The notes under the pieces were generated by a model that worked only from the letters and a program-made list of their open reading frames with translations, ran no database searches and was not told the origin of the DNA. A DNA stretch of 10,419 nucleotides from Puniceicoccales bacterium (GTDB lineage Bacteria; Verrucomicrobiota; Verrucomicrobiia; Opitutales; JAIRKQ01): assembly GCA_031258795.1 (NCBI GenBank), contig JAIRMI010000090.1, positions 1-10,419 on the forward strand, given 5' to 3'. The position numbers and the translations under genes were made by a program. Below are positions 1 to 7,616 of the stretch, piece after piece. Within the stretch, counting starts at the first letter, position 1. The number at the start of each line of letters is the position of its first letter.

Positions 1-2
1 CA

Positions 3-50
3 GAAAATCAAGCTGTGGCAATGATTAAAGTAAACCAAAGTATTGATTGA
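3..50 (+). CDS. Possible C-terminal tail of a gene entering from the left edge
   Basis: The third plus-strand frame is open from the window edge and codes for 15 residues (ENQAVAMIKVNQSID) before TGA at 48-50, with a TAA two bases further on. The amino acid mix is protein-like and the following gene is convergent, which fits a gene end. The piece is too short to identify and a chance open stretch cannot be excluded. Confidence 0.25.
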   Translation, partial: ENQAVAMIKVNQSID

Positions 51-63
51 TAACTATCAACAA

Positions 64-207
64 TTATGCAACGACGGCAACCTCTAAAATATGATGTAAT
101 TCGCCGATACCAGAGTGCGGCTTGTGGTCATGCGCCTTTACCAGCGGAGAATGCATTGTACCAACTATAATAAACAAAACCAAAAACAAAATAACAGCGC
201 CAGCCAT
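64..207 (-). CDS. Small His-rich single-helix membrane or secreted protein, unknown family
   Basis: A 47-residue protein. Residues 4-17 (AVILFLVLFIIVGT) form one strongly hydrophobic segment, either a membrane anchor or an uncleaved signal. The following polar tail of about 30 residues has six histidines (positions 19, 26, 28, 31, 39, 40) and ends in a hydrophobic EVAVVA. The start is well supported: GAAAGGAG lies 6 nt before the ATG, the best Shine-Dalgarno in the window. No family was recognised. The histidines could bind a metal, but that is inference. Upstream lies only the decayed transposase, so the gene may have lost its original neighbour or promoter; it could also be a remnant of a longer gene. 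Confidence 0.6.
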   Translation of the reverse strand: MAGAVILFLVLFIIVGTMHSPLVKAHDHKPHSGIGELHHILEVAVVA

Positions 208-213
208 TATAAA

Positions 214-221
214 CTCCTTTC
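214..221 (-). promoter_or_regulatory. Strong Shine-Dalgarno of the 47-aa ORF
   Basis: On the minus strand this reads GAAAGGAG and is followed by 6 nt and ATG at 207. It matches the anti-Shine-Dalgarno well and fixes the start of the small ORF. Most other genes here have weak or no such site, so it is good evidence that this short ORF is translated. Confidence 0.65.
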
Positions 222-274
222 TTTATGTAAAACAGCCGTACAAAAGATAACTAAAAATGCAACCTAAATATAAC

Positions 275-665
275 ATTAGGACGGACAGCAAAGATATAAC
301 GGATTTGCTGAACTGGTAGCTCGCCCAATGTTGTTTTGCCCAATATCGGCACCCTGTTTTTTATGAAATGGCCAGGCTTGCTGCAGTCCTGTGCACTTTC
401 AAGAAGTTGCGTCAATCATCAAAATTTTTATTTTTTCCTTCGCCAATTTTTGCAAATACTCCAAGCCTGCTTCACCGTATGAAGCGGTTGTATAACGTCT
501 TGGACGGCCCCGTATTTCCTCGCTGCGTCCCTCCCCATTTCAACCAATTGCGAGAGCGTAACTATCCCCCTGATGCCTCTCCGATCGTCCATCAAGGCTT
601 CCCTCGCGACTTTGGGAAATATGGCTTTAGCTATTCAAAGGCTTCATTAACTCCATTAATGCCAA
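275..665 (-). pseudogene. Decayed IS5-family (IS427-like) transposase fragment
   Basis: Reading the minus strand in three frames recovers the N-terminal half of an IS5/IS427-type transposase in the correct order: KPYFPKSRGKP (627-595), MDDRRGIRGIV (from 592), TLYNRFIR followed by a stop where the family has Trp and then SRLGVFAKIG (501-442), MIDAT (419-405) and LKVHRTAASL (402-373). Similarity fades near 275-300, where a degraded match to the NSKLHAVC...GRP region is still guessable. At least four frame changes and several stops separate the blocks, so it cannot be functional. The C-terminal half with the last catalytic Glu is absent. It lies just downstream of sufU, and no terminal inverted repeats or target duplication could be seen. 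Confidence 0.85.
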
Positions 666-702
666 TCTCCTATTGGCCTTTTCCCTGACCTGTCAGTACT
701 TT

Positions 703-1143
703 TTACGAGTCCTGACTCTGGGCATCCTGAATGGCATCTTTCAGCGTGTGCCAGGCCATGGTGGCGCATTTTATGCGCATGGGAAACTTACGCACACCTA
801 TCAAAACACCAACATCTCCATATTTGTTTAAATCCACATCCTCTCCGGACAAGCCCCTGCAGATATCATCAATGATCGCCAACGCCTCAAGCTTAGTTTT
901 GTTTTTCATCAGCTGCGTCATGAGCGACGCACTGGCTTGCGAAATCGCACATCCCTCCCCAGAAAAGGAAAGAGCAGCAACCCTATCCCTGTCAAAATTC
1001 ACATATACACTAACCTTATCGCCACAGGATGGATTGTAACCATCGGCATGAAAATCATAGGAAATGGGCACACACTTATTACAAGGGGCACGATTATGCT
1101 CCAAAATAATGGCCTGGTATAACTCTTGCAAACTGTCATCCAT
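703..1143 (-). CDS. sufU: SufU/NifU-like iron-sulfur cluster assembly protein
   Basis: A 146-residue SufU-type IscU/NifU N-terminal domain protein. In the SUF pathway SufU accepts persulfide sulfur from the cysteine desulfurase SufS through a Zn-bound cysteine. The three conserved cysteine motifs are all present in order: NPSCGD, GEGCAIS and RIKCATMAW, as are the family's SASLMTQ helix and the KFP motif before the third Cys. The SufU insert between the second and third motifs is present (about GLSGEDVDLNKYGD). The ATG at 1143 is chosen because the family begins at this helix (LQELYQAIILEH); an upstream reading to 1347 would run antisense through comF and is not credible. No Shine-Dalgarno is seen, but a good promoter ends 7 nt before the ATG. 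The gene stands alone: no sufS, sufB or sufC in the window. Confidence 0.93.
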   Translation of the reverse strand: MDDSLQELYQAIILEHNRAPCNKCVPISYDFHADGYNPSCGDKVSVYVNFDRDRVAALSFSGEGCAISQASASLMTQLMKNKTKLEALAIIDDICRGLSGEDVDLNKYGDVGVLIGVRKFPMRIKCATMAWHTLKDAIQDAQSQDS

Positions 1144-1150
1144 GGGACCA

Positions 1151-1179
1151 TATATAAAACTTGACTTTTCCTCTGGCAA
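1151..1179 (-). promoter_or_regulatory. Predicted sigma70-type promoter of sufU
   Basis: On the minus strand: TTGCCA (1179-1174), a 17-nt spacer, then TATATA (1156-1151). The -10 box is followed by only 7 nt before the sufU ATG, which puts the expected transcription start at or next to the start codon. TATATA is its own reverse complement, so the same box could also serve comF on the plus strand, with TTGCAA at 1126-1131 but a long 19-nt spacer. Predicted from sequence only. Confidence 0.5.
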
Positions 1180-1913
1180 GGATTCCTTGCGCAAAAGTGG
1201 AAGTGCTGGCAAAAGGAAAGCGATTTTGGCGGATATTGTTTGACGCGCTATTTCCCCGCACCTGCGTAATTTGCCAAAAACCTCTTGGCATTGATTCTTC
1301 CTACGATCACCTGTGCGACAGGTGCTTATCCAGCATAATTTGGACAAATGTTCAGGAAAGTGAAAATCTGTTTAATCGCTACAAATGGGAAACAGAAGAG
1401 CGGGGACAAAAAATTTTTTTTAATCGGGGAATGACTTGCTGGGAACATAGTGGAGCGGCACGGCAACTAATCCTCGCAATGAAGTATAAGGGCGGCAATT
1501 TTCTAATCAGAGACATCATTGCCATGATAAAGCAAAGCGGCCATCATGTGCTGGATTTTGTAAAAAATTCGCTACTTGTGCCAGTGCCGACACACTATTT
1601 CAAACGTGTGCAACGGGATTACAGCCAGACTGAACTGATTGCCGATTCGCTCTCCCGTTATGCGAGGGTACCAGTAGCGAAGAAGTTGTTGGTTTGTAAA
1701 AATCATTGTGCCCAAACCAACCTCACCACCGAGGAGCGCTTGCTCAATGTCAAAAACATTTTTCGCTGCAATGAGAGCAACATCGACAAATCCACTCGCA
1801 TTGTCATTGTTGACGACGTGATCACAACGGGAGCAACACTATTTGCTTGCTGCACGGCGATGCACAGGCGCGGGTTCCGCGATGTAAACATTTTGACACT
1901 ATCCCATAGCTAA
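1161..1913 (+). CDS. comF: ComF family phosphoribosyltransferase-like protein
   Basis: A 250-residue ComF/GntX-type protein if read from the TTG at 1161. It has an N-terminal zinc finger (C35xxC38 and C52xxC55) and a C-terminal type I phosphoribosyltransferase fold with the PRPP-binding motif [13 protein letters not shown] at residues 214-226. The family signatures PVPTH...R...Q.ELIA and [13 protein letters not shown] lie between. In naturally competent bacteria ComF helps internalise transforming DNA; many homologues have no proven role. The start is uncertain: TTG 1161 lies inside the sufU promoter, and GTG 1197 or 1203 would give 238 or 236 residues, closer to usual. Only 2 nt separate its stop from accD, so it is probably the first gene of the comF-accD-murE-murF operon. 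Confidence 0.88.
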   Translation: MTFPLARIPCAKVEVLAKGKRFWRILFDALFPRTCVICQKPLGIDSSYDHLCDRCLSSIIWTNVQESENLFNRYKWETEERGQKIFFNRGMTCWEHSGAARQLILAMKYKGGNFLIRDIIAMIKQSGHHVLDFVKNSLLVPVPTHYFKRVQRDYSQTELIADSLSRYARVPVAKKLLVCKNHCAQTNLTTEERLLNVKNIFRCNESNIDKSTRIVIVDDVITTGATLFACCTAMHRRGFRDVNILTLSHS

Positions 1914-1915
1914 TC

Positions 1916-2782
1916 ATGACCCTATTCAGCAAACCAGCATACTCCACCATTTCTGTCAAAAAAAGGGACATGCCCAAGGGTATCTGGACAAAATGTCCCC
2001 TAAGTGGCGAGCTAGTCTATAACCGTGACCTTGAAAAAAACAATATGGTGGTACCGAAAAGCGGCTACCATTTCACCCTTAGCGCCCGTAGAAGGATCAA
2101 GCTTCTGTGCGACCATAATTCTTTCGAAGAAATGTGGGCCAATTTGGAAACCGTTGATGTTCTCGGTTTTGACGGCGACGTGAAGTATTTGGATAAGTTG
2201 CATAGCCATCGGGAAAAAACCAAAATGAATGAGGCTGCCATCGCCGGTTCTGCCCATATAGATGGCATAGCGGCCGCCATCGCCGTCATGGATTTTAATT
2301 TTTTGGGCGCGAGCATGGGCTCCGTCGTGGGAGAAAAAATTACCCGTACGGTGGAGCTTGGGCTTGAGAAAAAGATGCCCGTGATAATAGTTTGCGCCTC
2401 GGGTGGTGCCCGCATGTACGAAGGAATCATTAGTCTGATGCAAATGGCTAAAACATCCGCAGCTTTAGCCAAATTAAAAGCCGCAAACGTACTATATATA
2501 CCCATACTAACAAATCCAACGATGGCCGGGGTTATGGCTAGTTTCGCTTCGCTCGGCGACATAATCCTTGCTGAGCCCGGTGCACTGATCGGATTTGCGG
2601 GTCCACGGGTGATAAGGGAAACGACACGGCAAGACCTCCCGGAAGGCTTTCAGACCGCAGAATTTCTGCTTGAACGCGGGTTGATAGATCAAATCGTCCA
2701 CCGCAATGAGCTAAAGCAGCGGCTAAGCTACTTTCTCCGTATGTTTGGATACAAAAGTGAAAACGATCGCACAGCTATTTGA
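1916..2782 (+). CDS. accD: Acetyl-CoA carboxylase carboxyltransferase subunit beta
   Basis: A 288-residue beta subunit of the carboxyltransferase, which with AccA moves CO2 from biotin-AccB to acetyl-CoA to make malonyl-CoA for fatty acid synthesis. The crotonase-like core is intact: [20 protein letters not shown], the [16 protein letters not shown] region, [11 protein letters not shown] and the C-terminal [16 protein letters not shown]. The N-terminal zinc ribbon is degenerate: at the positions of E. coli C27, C30, C46 and C49 it has C27, S30, V46 and S49 (TKCPLS and VPKS), although the flanking residues align without gaps. ATG 1916 is chosen for length and its 2-nt distance from comF; no clear Shine-Dalgarno. 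Its 3' end overlaps murE. Confidence 0.95.
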   Translation: MTLFSKPAYSTISVKKRDMPKGIWTKCPLSGELVYNRDLEKNNMVVPKSGYHFTLSARRRIKLLCDHNSFEEMWANLETVDVLGFDGDVKYLDKLHSHREKTKMNEAAIAGSAHIDGIAAAIAVMDFNFLGASMGSVVGEKITRTVELGLEKKMPVIIVCASGGARMYEGIISLMQMAKTSAALAKLKAANVLYIPILTNPTMAGVMASFASLGDIILAEPGALIGFAGPRVIRETTRQDLPEGFQTAEFLLERGLIDQIVHRNELKQRLSYFLRMFGYKSENDRTAI

Positions 2783-4214
2783 TGGCATCGACTATGCCGT
2801 AAATCACGTAAACTGCGACAGTAAAATTGATTATATTAGTCATGATTCACGGGATATTCTTCCCGATGGATGTCCACTTTTCTTCGCCATAAGAGGAACG
2901 TATCACGACGGCAATGAACTCATCGATGCCGTAGTGGCCACCAATAAAAACACAATTGTGGTAAGCGACCGGGATCACGACAGAGGCATAAAGGTTCCTG
3001 AACTCGGCAAAACTATGGCGATCGTTGTACGAAGATTTTACGACTTTCCCGATGAAAAGATGAACATAGTGGCCGTAACGGGAACCAATGGAAAATCTTC
3101 AATCTGTTTTTTGTTGAGGCACTTGCTCGACAAATGCGGCCTGCTGAGTACAGTGGAATACGATATTGGTGGAGAAATTCTTACCGCTCCCAATACCACA
3201 CCCATTGCCCTCGATTTTTATAAACTTCTTCATAAATGTCGGCAAAATGGATGCAAAACTGTCGCCTCGGAGGCTAGCTCTCACGGAATTGATCAGAGCC
3301 GCACATTTGGTCTTGCCATCGCCATCGCCATTTTCACCAATCTTTCCCACGAACATTTGGATTACCACAGCACAGTGGAAAATTATTTCCTAGCTAAAAA
3401 AAAGCTCTTTGTGGGAGAAAACGGCTCCATACCCAAAATCAGCTTGGTCAATATCGATGATAATTATGGGCTAAAATTGTTTGAAATTTTGAAGGCAAAT
3501 GGACAGCGAGTGCGCACCTTTGGGTTCACCAAAACCGCAGATTTTTCCATCACCAATGTGGGTAAAAGCTCTCTGGTAGGCTCATTTTTTACCGTGAAAC
3601 ATGGCAGCAAAAGCTATGACTTTGAAACAAAACTCTTCGGCGATTACAATATCTCAAACATAGTGGCAAGTATATCCGCCGCCAATATTCTAGGGGACAG
3701 CTTTGAGCAACTAAGGGAAAAGCTGGTAACATTCGGCGGCACACCCGGTAGACTTGACTGCGTGTCGCTCAAAACTGGAGCCTTGGCATTTGTTGATTTC
3801 GCCCACACACCATATGCCCTCGAAAAGGTGCTTTCCACTCTACTAAAACAACCGCACAGACACATAATTAGCGTGTTCGGTTGCGGTGGGGAGCGGGATC
3901 GATCAAAGCGTGCACCGATGACAACGATTGTGACTAAGCTATCCGACTTTTCCATAGCGACCGCAGACAATACGCGGAGAGAGCCACTTGAGGAAATATT
4001 CGATGACATGCGCCTCGGTGTAGCATGCGGCAAAGATGCCATAGAATTCATCCCAGACAGGCGCACTGCCATTGAACGTGCTGTGCAGATGTCGCGAGAA
4101 GGAGACATTGTTCTGATCGCCGGCCGCGGCCATGAAAACGAACATAAAATCGGCAATAAGATCATACATTTCAACGACAAAGAAGTTTTAGAAGAAATAA
4201 ACGCCAAACTATGA
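2745..4214 (+). CDS. murE: UDP-MurNAc-L-Ala-D-Glu ligase (third amino acid), MurE
   Basis: A cytoplasmic Mur ligase that adds the third peptide residue (normally meso-diaminopimelate in Gram-negatives) to UDP-MurNAc-L-Ala-D-Glu using ATP. Seen in order: N-terminal UDP-binding domain with HDSRD, P-loop GTNGKS (residues 113-118), [27 protein letters not shown], the AKKKLF region with the carbamylated Lys, [29 protein letters not shown] and AGRGHE. The amino-acid selectivity motif, DNPR in diaminopimelate enzymes, reads DNTR (408-411). The start is a non-ATG codon: TTG 2745, or more likely GTG 2757, where the family N-terminus begins (485 residues). Either overlaps accD by a few tens of nt. Its TGA overlaps the murF ATG (ATGA), implying coupled translation. 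Confidence 0.95.
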   Translation: MDTKVKTIAQLFDGIDYAVNHVNCDSKIDYISHDSRDILPDGCPLFFAIRGTYHDGNELIDAVVATNKNTIVVSDRDHDRGIKVPELGKTMAIVVRRFYDFPDEKMNIVAVTGTNGKSSICFLLRHLLDKCGLLSTVEYDIGGEILTAPNTTPIALDFYKLLHKCRQNGCKTVASEASSHGIDQSRTFGLAIAIAIFTNLSHEHLDYHSTVENYFLAKKKLFVGENGSIPKISLVNIDDNYGLKLFEILKANGQRVRTFGFTKTADFSITNVGKSSLVGSFFTVKHGSKSYDFETKLFGDYNISNIVASISAANILGDSFEQLREKLVTFGGTPGRLDCVSLKTGALAFVDFAHTPYALEKVLSTLLKQPHRHIISVFGCGGERDRSKRAPMTTIVTKLSDFSIATADNTRREPLEEIFDDMRLGVACGKDAIEFIPDRRTAIERAVQMSREGDIVLIAGRGHENEHKIGNKIIHFNDKEVLEEINAKL

Positions 4215-5551
4215 TAGATTTTACAAATTGGGCATCCAGTGGAGCTGGATACTGGTTGCACGGCAAACTTCCAACTATCGTTGAAATGATTTGCAACGAT
4301 ACCCGTAAATTGAAAAAAAATTCCTGTTTTATCGCCATCAAAACTGAGCGCGCCGACGGCCATGATTTCCTCGCTCAGGCGAAACAAAGGGGGGCATCCT
4401 GCGCAATCGTCGACCACGAAATCGGTGGAGTGACCATTCCACAATTTATTTGTAAGGATACGCTCCTCGGCCTCAATAAAATTGCCTCATTTGTACGCAA
4501 AAATTTCCACGGCAAGGTTATCGGGATCACGGGCAGCATGGGAAAAACTTCCACAAAGGACATACTGGCGCTTCTTCTCAACGTACAAAACAACAAAACT
4601 TTTTTGACCGAAAATGGACACCTTGGCATACCTTTTACCCTGGCAAAATTCACAAATGATGAGCCCGTTGGCATCGTTGAAATTGGCATCGATGAGGTCG
4701 GAACAATTGAAAATTTGCTCGAAATTGTACACCCCACCGACTGTATAATAACGGGAATTTCCCGAATCCATCTCGGCAATTTCGGCGACGAAAATACCAT
4801 CGCATCGGAGAAAATAAAATTAGCCGAATATGCATTGAACAATTATTGTAAGTGCATACTAGCAAAGGAATTGATACAATTTGAGTGTTTCAGAAAAATT
4901 GCAGAATTTTGCTTGGTTCCAGGGGATAAACCAGGAGCAAAAATATATTTTAATATAAAACATTCGCCAAATGGTCGGCGATTAAATTTGCAAATCGACA
5001 ATCAAAAACATTGTTTCTCCATCCCGCATCTGATGAGCGATGGCACGGTAAGAAATTTCGTCCTGGCAACGACTTACGCATTATTCAACGGAGAAACGGC
5101 AAGCAATATTACCGAACGATTGCGCCGTTGGCAACCATCCCCTTTAAGAGGTGCCATATCGCAAGTTAATGGGCGCACATTTTTTGCCGATTGCTATAAT
5201 GCCAATTCGGTGGCATTTTCAGATTCGCTACAAAATTTTGATCGCCTATTCCCTAATGGGAACCGCTTGTTCATAATCGGTAGCTTCGCCGACCGCGAAT
5301 TGGGGAAATACAGCATTGAAGAAAATGTCAAGCTTGGTCAAAATATTCCCCTGCGCAGCGGAGATGTGGTTGTCATAATCGGTGAGCGGGCAAAGGAAGT
5401 AAAAATCGGTTTGCTAAAAGCTTCGCCGAACGCTAAAAATATACACTGCTTAGATAAAAGCGAAGGAGCCAGAGAATTTGTTCAGTCTCACCGCGGAGTA
5501 ATCTATCTCAAAGGCCACGGAATTTACCATTTGGATAAATTAATCGATTGA
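4211..5551 (+). CDS. murF: UDP-MurNAc-tripeptide--D-Ala-D-Ala ligase, MurF
   Basis: A 446-residue Mur ligase that joins D-Ala-D-Ala to the UDP-MurNAc-tripeptide made by MurE, the last cytoplasmic step before MraY. Seen: N-terminal domain with the DTRK motif, P-loop ITGSMGKTSTK (GKTSTK at 111-116), the MurF-type TENGHLGIPFTLAK loop, EIGIDEVGTIENL, ISRIHLGNFG, ADCYNANSVAF and the C-terminal domain ending near YLKGHG. Length is close to E. coli MurF (about 450). The last gene of the comF-accD-murE-murF run; it shares ATGA with murE. The tail converges on rnhC with 69 nt between, and no strong terminator hairpin is visible there. Divergence from textbook MurF is noticeable (HLG for NEIG), but the assignment is firm. 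Confidence 0.93.
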   Translation: MIDFTNWASSGAGYWLHGKLPTIVEMICNDTRKLKKNSCFIAIKTERADGHDFLAQAKQRGASCAIVDHEIGGVTIPQFICKDTLLGLNKIASFVRKNFHGKVIGITGSMGKTSTKDILALLLNVQNNKTFLTENGHLGIPFTLAKFTNDEPVGIVEIGIDEVGTIENLLEIVHPTDCIITGISRIHLGNFGDENTIASEKIKLAEYALNNYCKCILAKELIQFECFRKIAEFCLVPGDKPGAKIYFNIKHSPNGRRLNLQIDNQKHCFSIPHLMSDGTVRNFVLATTYALFNGETASNITERLRRWQPSPLRGAISQVNGRTFFADCYNANSVAFSDSLQNFDRLFPNGNRLFIIGSFADRELGKYSIEENVKLGQNIPLRSGDVVVIIGERAKEVKIGLLKASPNAKNIHCLDKSEGAREFVQSHRGVIYLKGHGIYHLDKLID

Positions 5552-5620
5552 AGCAATTTTTGCAACTTGTTTACATGTAATGCATTATGAGAACAAGCAT
5601 CTTTTAAATTTAACAAAAAG

Positions 5621-6526
5621 TTATGGTGCAGTTTTAAAGTGCAACTTTACGAAGTTTCGCATATTTTCCCTGCCAATGCGTTTCTTTAATTCCACCGCTT
5701 GCTCGGTCACCAATATACCCGCTCCTTTGCGCAGGGGCATATCGGCTAACCGGGAAAGTTCTTCCATTTGGCGAATATATCCGGCGCGGGCAACGATCGA
5801 TGCGGCTGCCACAACGGGGTCACTCTCGGCTTTTGTCTGCATTTTCAAATTAAAATCGGAATCTCCAAGCATCGTCTGCACGATAGGCTTCTTGGAAAAT
5901 TGATCCAGCATCCCCCAGCTAACATGCCTCTCCGCAAGCGCATTTTTTAGCGAACAAGTATGCATCCAGCCGAGTAAAAGATTCATGTTACTGTGAAATT
6001 TAGCATACAGCTCGTTGTATTTCGCCATGCTCAGGCACATTGTTTTTACGACACAATTCGATACGCGAATCTTGCTATCCAATTTTAACACTGTGGCATC
6101 GCTCGTGAGCAACTTGCTATCCTTGATACCTCCGGCAATGAATTCTTTTACGGTGTCCCCTCCGGCAATAACACAGGCGGTCACAGGAGAACCAAACAAG
6201 TCCCCCTTCCCGCTTTCATCCATGCCAGCGTGCTCTTCAAACCATTCTCCATGGGAAGCGGTATCATAGCAAAGTTTGGCCACGTGAGTAATTTCCGGTT
6301 CGAGTATAAATTCGACAAAATCCTCCGTCTTTTTTCCCTGAACCACAAGCTTTCCACTGCTATACATGACAACATTCACCCCATCGCCCCTAAAAGCAAA
6401 CTGACTGTGATCTACGCCATAAGCCTCCCAACGATGTTCCGCTAGCCATTCATGCAAGGCCTCTCCTTGTTCACCATCGAGGGTGATGGTATAGAGTGAC
6501 TTTTTTTGCGCCGGCTTGGAATCCAT
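5621..6526 (-). CDS. rnhC: Ribonuclease HIII
   Basis: A 301-residue RNase HIII that cuts the RNA strand of RNA/DNA hybrids. An N-terminal TBP-like substrate-binding domain (about residues 1-95) carries the SSGKLVVQGKK motif typical of this domain. The RNase H fold follows with the DEDD active site: D103 and E104 in GMDESGKGDLFG, D208 in MLDQFSKKP and D236 in AESDPVVAAASIVAR; the IKDSK motif is also present. The ATG at 6526 is chosen since it sits one base after the stop of the upstream gene (TGA-a-ATG); an in-frame TTG at 6553 is possible. Last gene of the sigma factor operon. RNase HIII is common in Firmicutes, Chlamydiae and Verrucomicrobia. Confidence 0.95.
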   Translation of the reverse strand: MDSKPAQKKSLYTITLDGEQGEALHEWLAEHRWEAYGVDHSQFAFRGDGVNVVMYSSGKLVVQGKKTEDFVEFILEPEITHVAKLCYDTASHGEWFEEHAGMDESGKGDLFGSPVTACVIAGGDTVKEFIAGGIKDSKLLTSDATVLKLDSKIRVSNCVVKTMCLSMAKYNELYAKFHSNMNLLLGWMHTCSLKNALAERHVSWGMLDQFSKKPIVQTMLGDSDFNLKMQTKAESDPVVAAASIVARAGYIRQMEELSRLADMPLRKGAGILVTEQAVELKKRIGRENMRNFVKLHFKTAP

Positions 6527-6527
6527 T

Positions 6528-7616
6528 TCACTTCTTGGCAACGGATTGGTCAACCTTCATGGTGAATTCGTAGGGCTCGCCGTTGCGCACGATCACGATG
6601 CGCATATCAGACCCAGGATGGGCAAAAAACAGAGCATTGTGCAAGTCTTCCCTGTGTTTTATGGTAAAACTATTCATCGACACCAAAACATCACCCGCTT
6701 GCAAACCACTCTTTTCGGCATAGGAATCATGCACAACGCGGGAAATAATAATCTGCTGCCCGATGCCCATTTTATATTCGGCATGAATGTCGATGCCCAT
6801 CGCCCCATAGGTCACCTTGCCCAATTTTATGATATCGTCGTATACCCGCCTAAGGGCGCGCTTTGGCAGAATAAAGCTAGAGTGTAACTCGGGCAATGCA
6901 GCAACCATGCAACCGATCAAATTTCCTCGCAAATCAAAAACGGGCGCTCCGCTTTCACCGCCACAAATTTCTATATCTGAACGCAAATATGTTGTGACGA
7001 AGGCACGCTCGCCATAGGAAATGTTTTTGCCGACGATATTTCCTAGCGCCGGTGCCGGATCGAGATCCAATCGGCAGCCAATAAAAACGGCAAATTCCCC
7101 TATGCGCGCCAGAGAATGCTCATCGGTGTCGTGTATGTCGACCACTTCAAAGGATTCGGGCGGCTGCAATAGCCTAATCACTGCGATATTGGTGGCAGGA
7201 TCATGGCCCACACACTCCGCTGCATAGGAAAGACCACGATACTCAACCCATAGGACACGAGCAGAGGATACTATGGAAGCGGCAGTTACAACATGAGCCC
7301 TATCTGAAACGAAGAAACCTGTGCCGGACAATACGGGCTGCATCTGCTGTGCTGCTTCACTGTCCTGTTCTCCTTCCTCTTGAGCCCCCACAATGCCAAT
7401 AACACGAATAACGCTATTTTTGCTACGCTCAAAGATGTCACTCACACACTCGGCAAAGGCAAACTTACCACAGGAACACTGGATATTTTCCTGAGCAACT
7501 ACCGCGTTTTCTTTGGCAACTTCGGCACACAGAAAACCTCCGCAGAGAAAAAAAACACCCGCAAAGGAAATAATTAAAAATTTTTTCAGTGATTCAAATG
7601 TTCTCACCGTTCGCAC
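6528..7616 (-). CDS. HtrA/DegS-like PDZ protein, predicted inactive protease
   Basis: A 362-residue exported S1C (HtrA/Deg) family protein. Residues 11-31 are a signal peptide or anchor (KKFLIISFAGVFFLCGGFLCA). The chymotrypsin-like domain spans about 55-265 and one PDZ domain about 268-355. The family His in VLTNNHVV aligns with Ser114 (VVTAASIV), and the Asp in TDLAV aligns with Asn143 (TNIAV). The nucleophile is kept as Ser222 in GGESGAPV (family GNSGGP). With two of three triad residues replaced, proteolysis is unlikely. Architecture (anchor, protease fold, one PDZ) resembles DegS, which cleaves the anti-sigma factor RseA. The start is GTG 7616 or GTG 7607; the latter overlaps the upstream TGA as GTGA. 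The fold assignment is firm; loss of activity is inferred. Confidence 0.9.
   Translation of the reverse strand: MRTVRTFESLKKFLIISFAGVFFLCGGFLCAEVAKENAVVAQENIQCSCGKFAFAECVSDIFERSKNSVIRVIGIVGAQEEGEQDSEAAQQMQPVLSGTGFFVSDRAHVVTAASIVSSARVLWVEYRGLSYAAECVGHDPATNIAVIRLLQPPESFEVVDIHDTDEHSLARIGEFAVFIGCRLDLDPAPALGNIVGKNISYGERAFVTTYLRSDIEICGGESGAPVFDLRGNLIGCMVAALPELHSSFILPKRALRRVYDDIIKLGKVTYGAMGIDIHAEYKMGIGQQIIISRVVHDSYAEKSGLQAGDVLVSMNSFTIKHREDLHNALFFAHPGSDMRIVIVRNGEPYEFTMKVDQSVAKK

Noticed and set aside
47..60. TTGATA-AC-TATCAA inverted repeat after the first stop
   Set aside because: Short, A/T-rich and with a 2-nt loop; it cannot form a good hairpin, and chance occurrence is likely.
368..688. Plus-strand ORF of 106 codons
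   Set aside because: It is antisense to the IS5 transposase relic, whose family blocks are found on the minus strand; the plus-strand product is low-complexity and matches nothing recognised.
1144..1347. N-terminal extension of sufU to 1347
   Set aside because: It would lie antisense over the comF zinc finger; the SufU family starts at the helix just after ATG 1143, and a promoter sits directly before that ATG.
2012..2701. Three overlapping minus-strand ORFs
   Set aside because: All lie opposite accD; their products are repetitive in Ala/Met/Ser and show no domain.
3644..4444. Long minus-strand ORF (266 codons)
   Set aside because: It is a shadow of murE and murF, which carry full family motif sets on the plus strand.
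5571..5600. Possible terminator between murF and rnhC (TAATGCATTA palindrome)
   Set aside because: The palindrome is A/T-rich with no GC stem and no T-run, so it does not support a terminator call.
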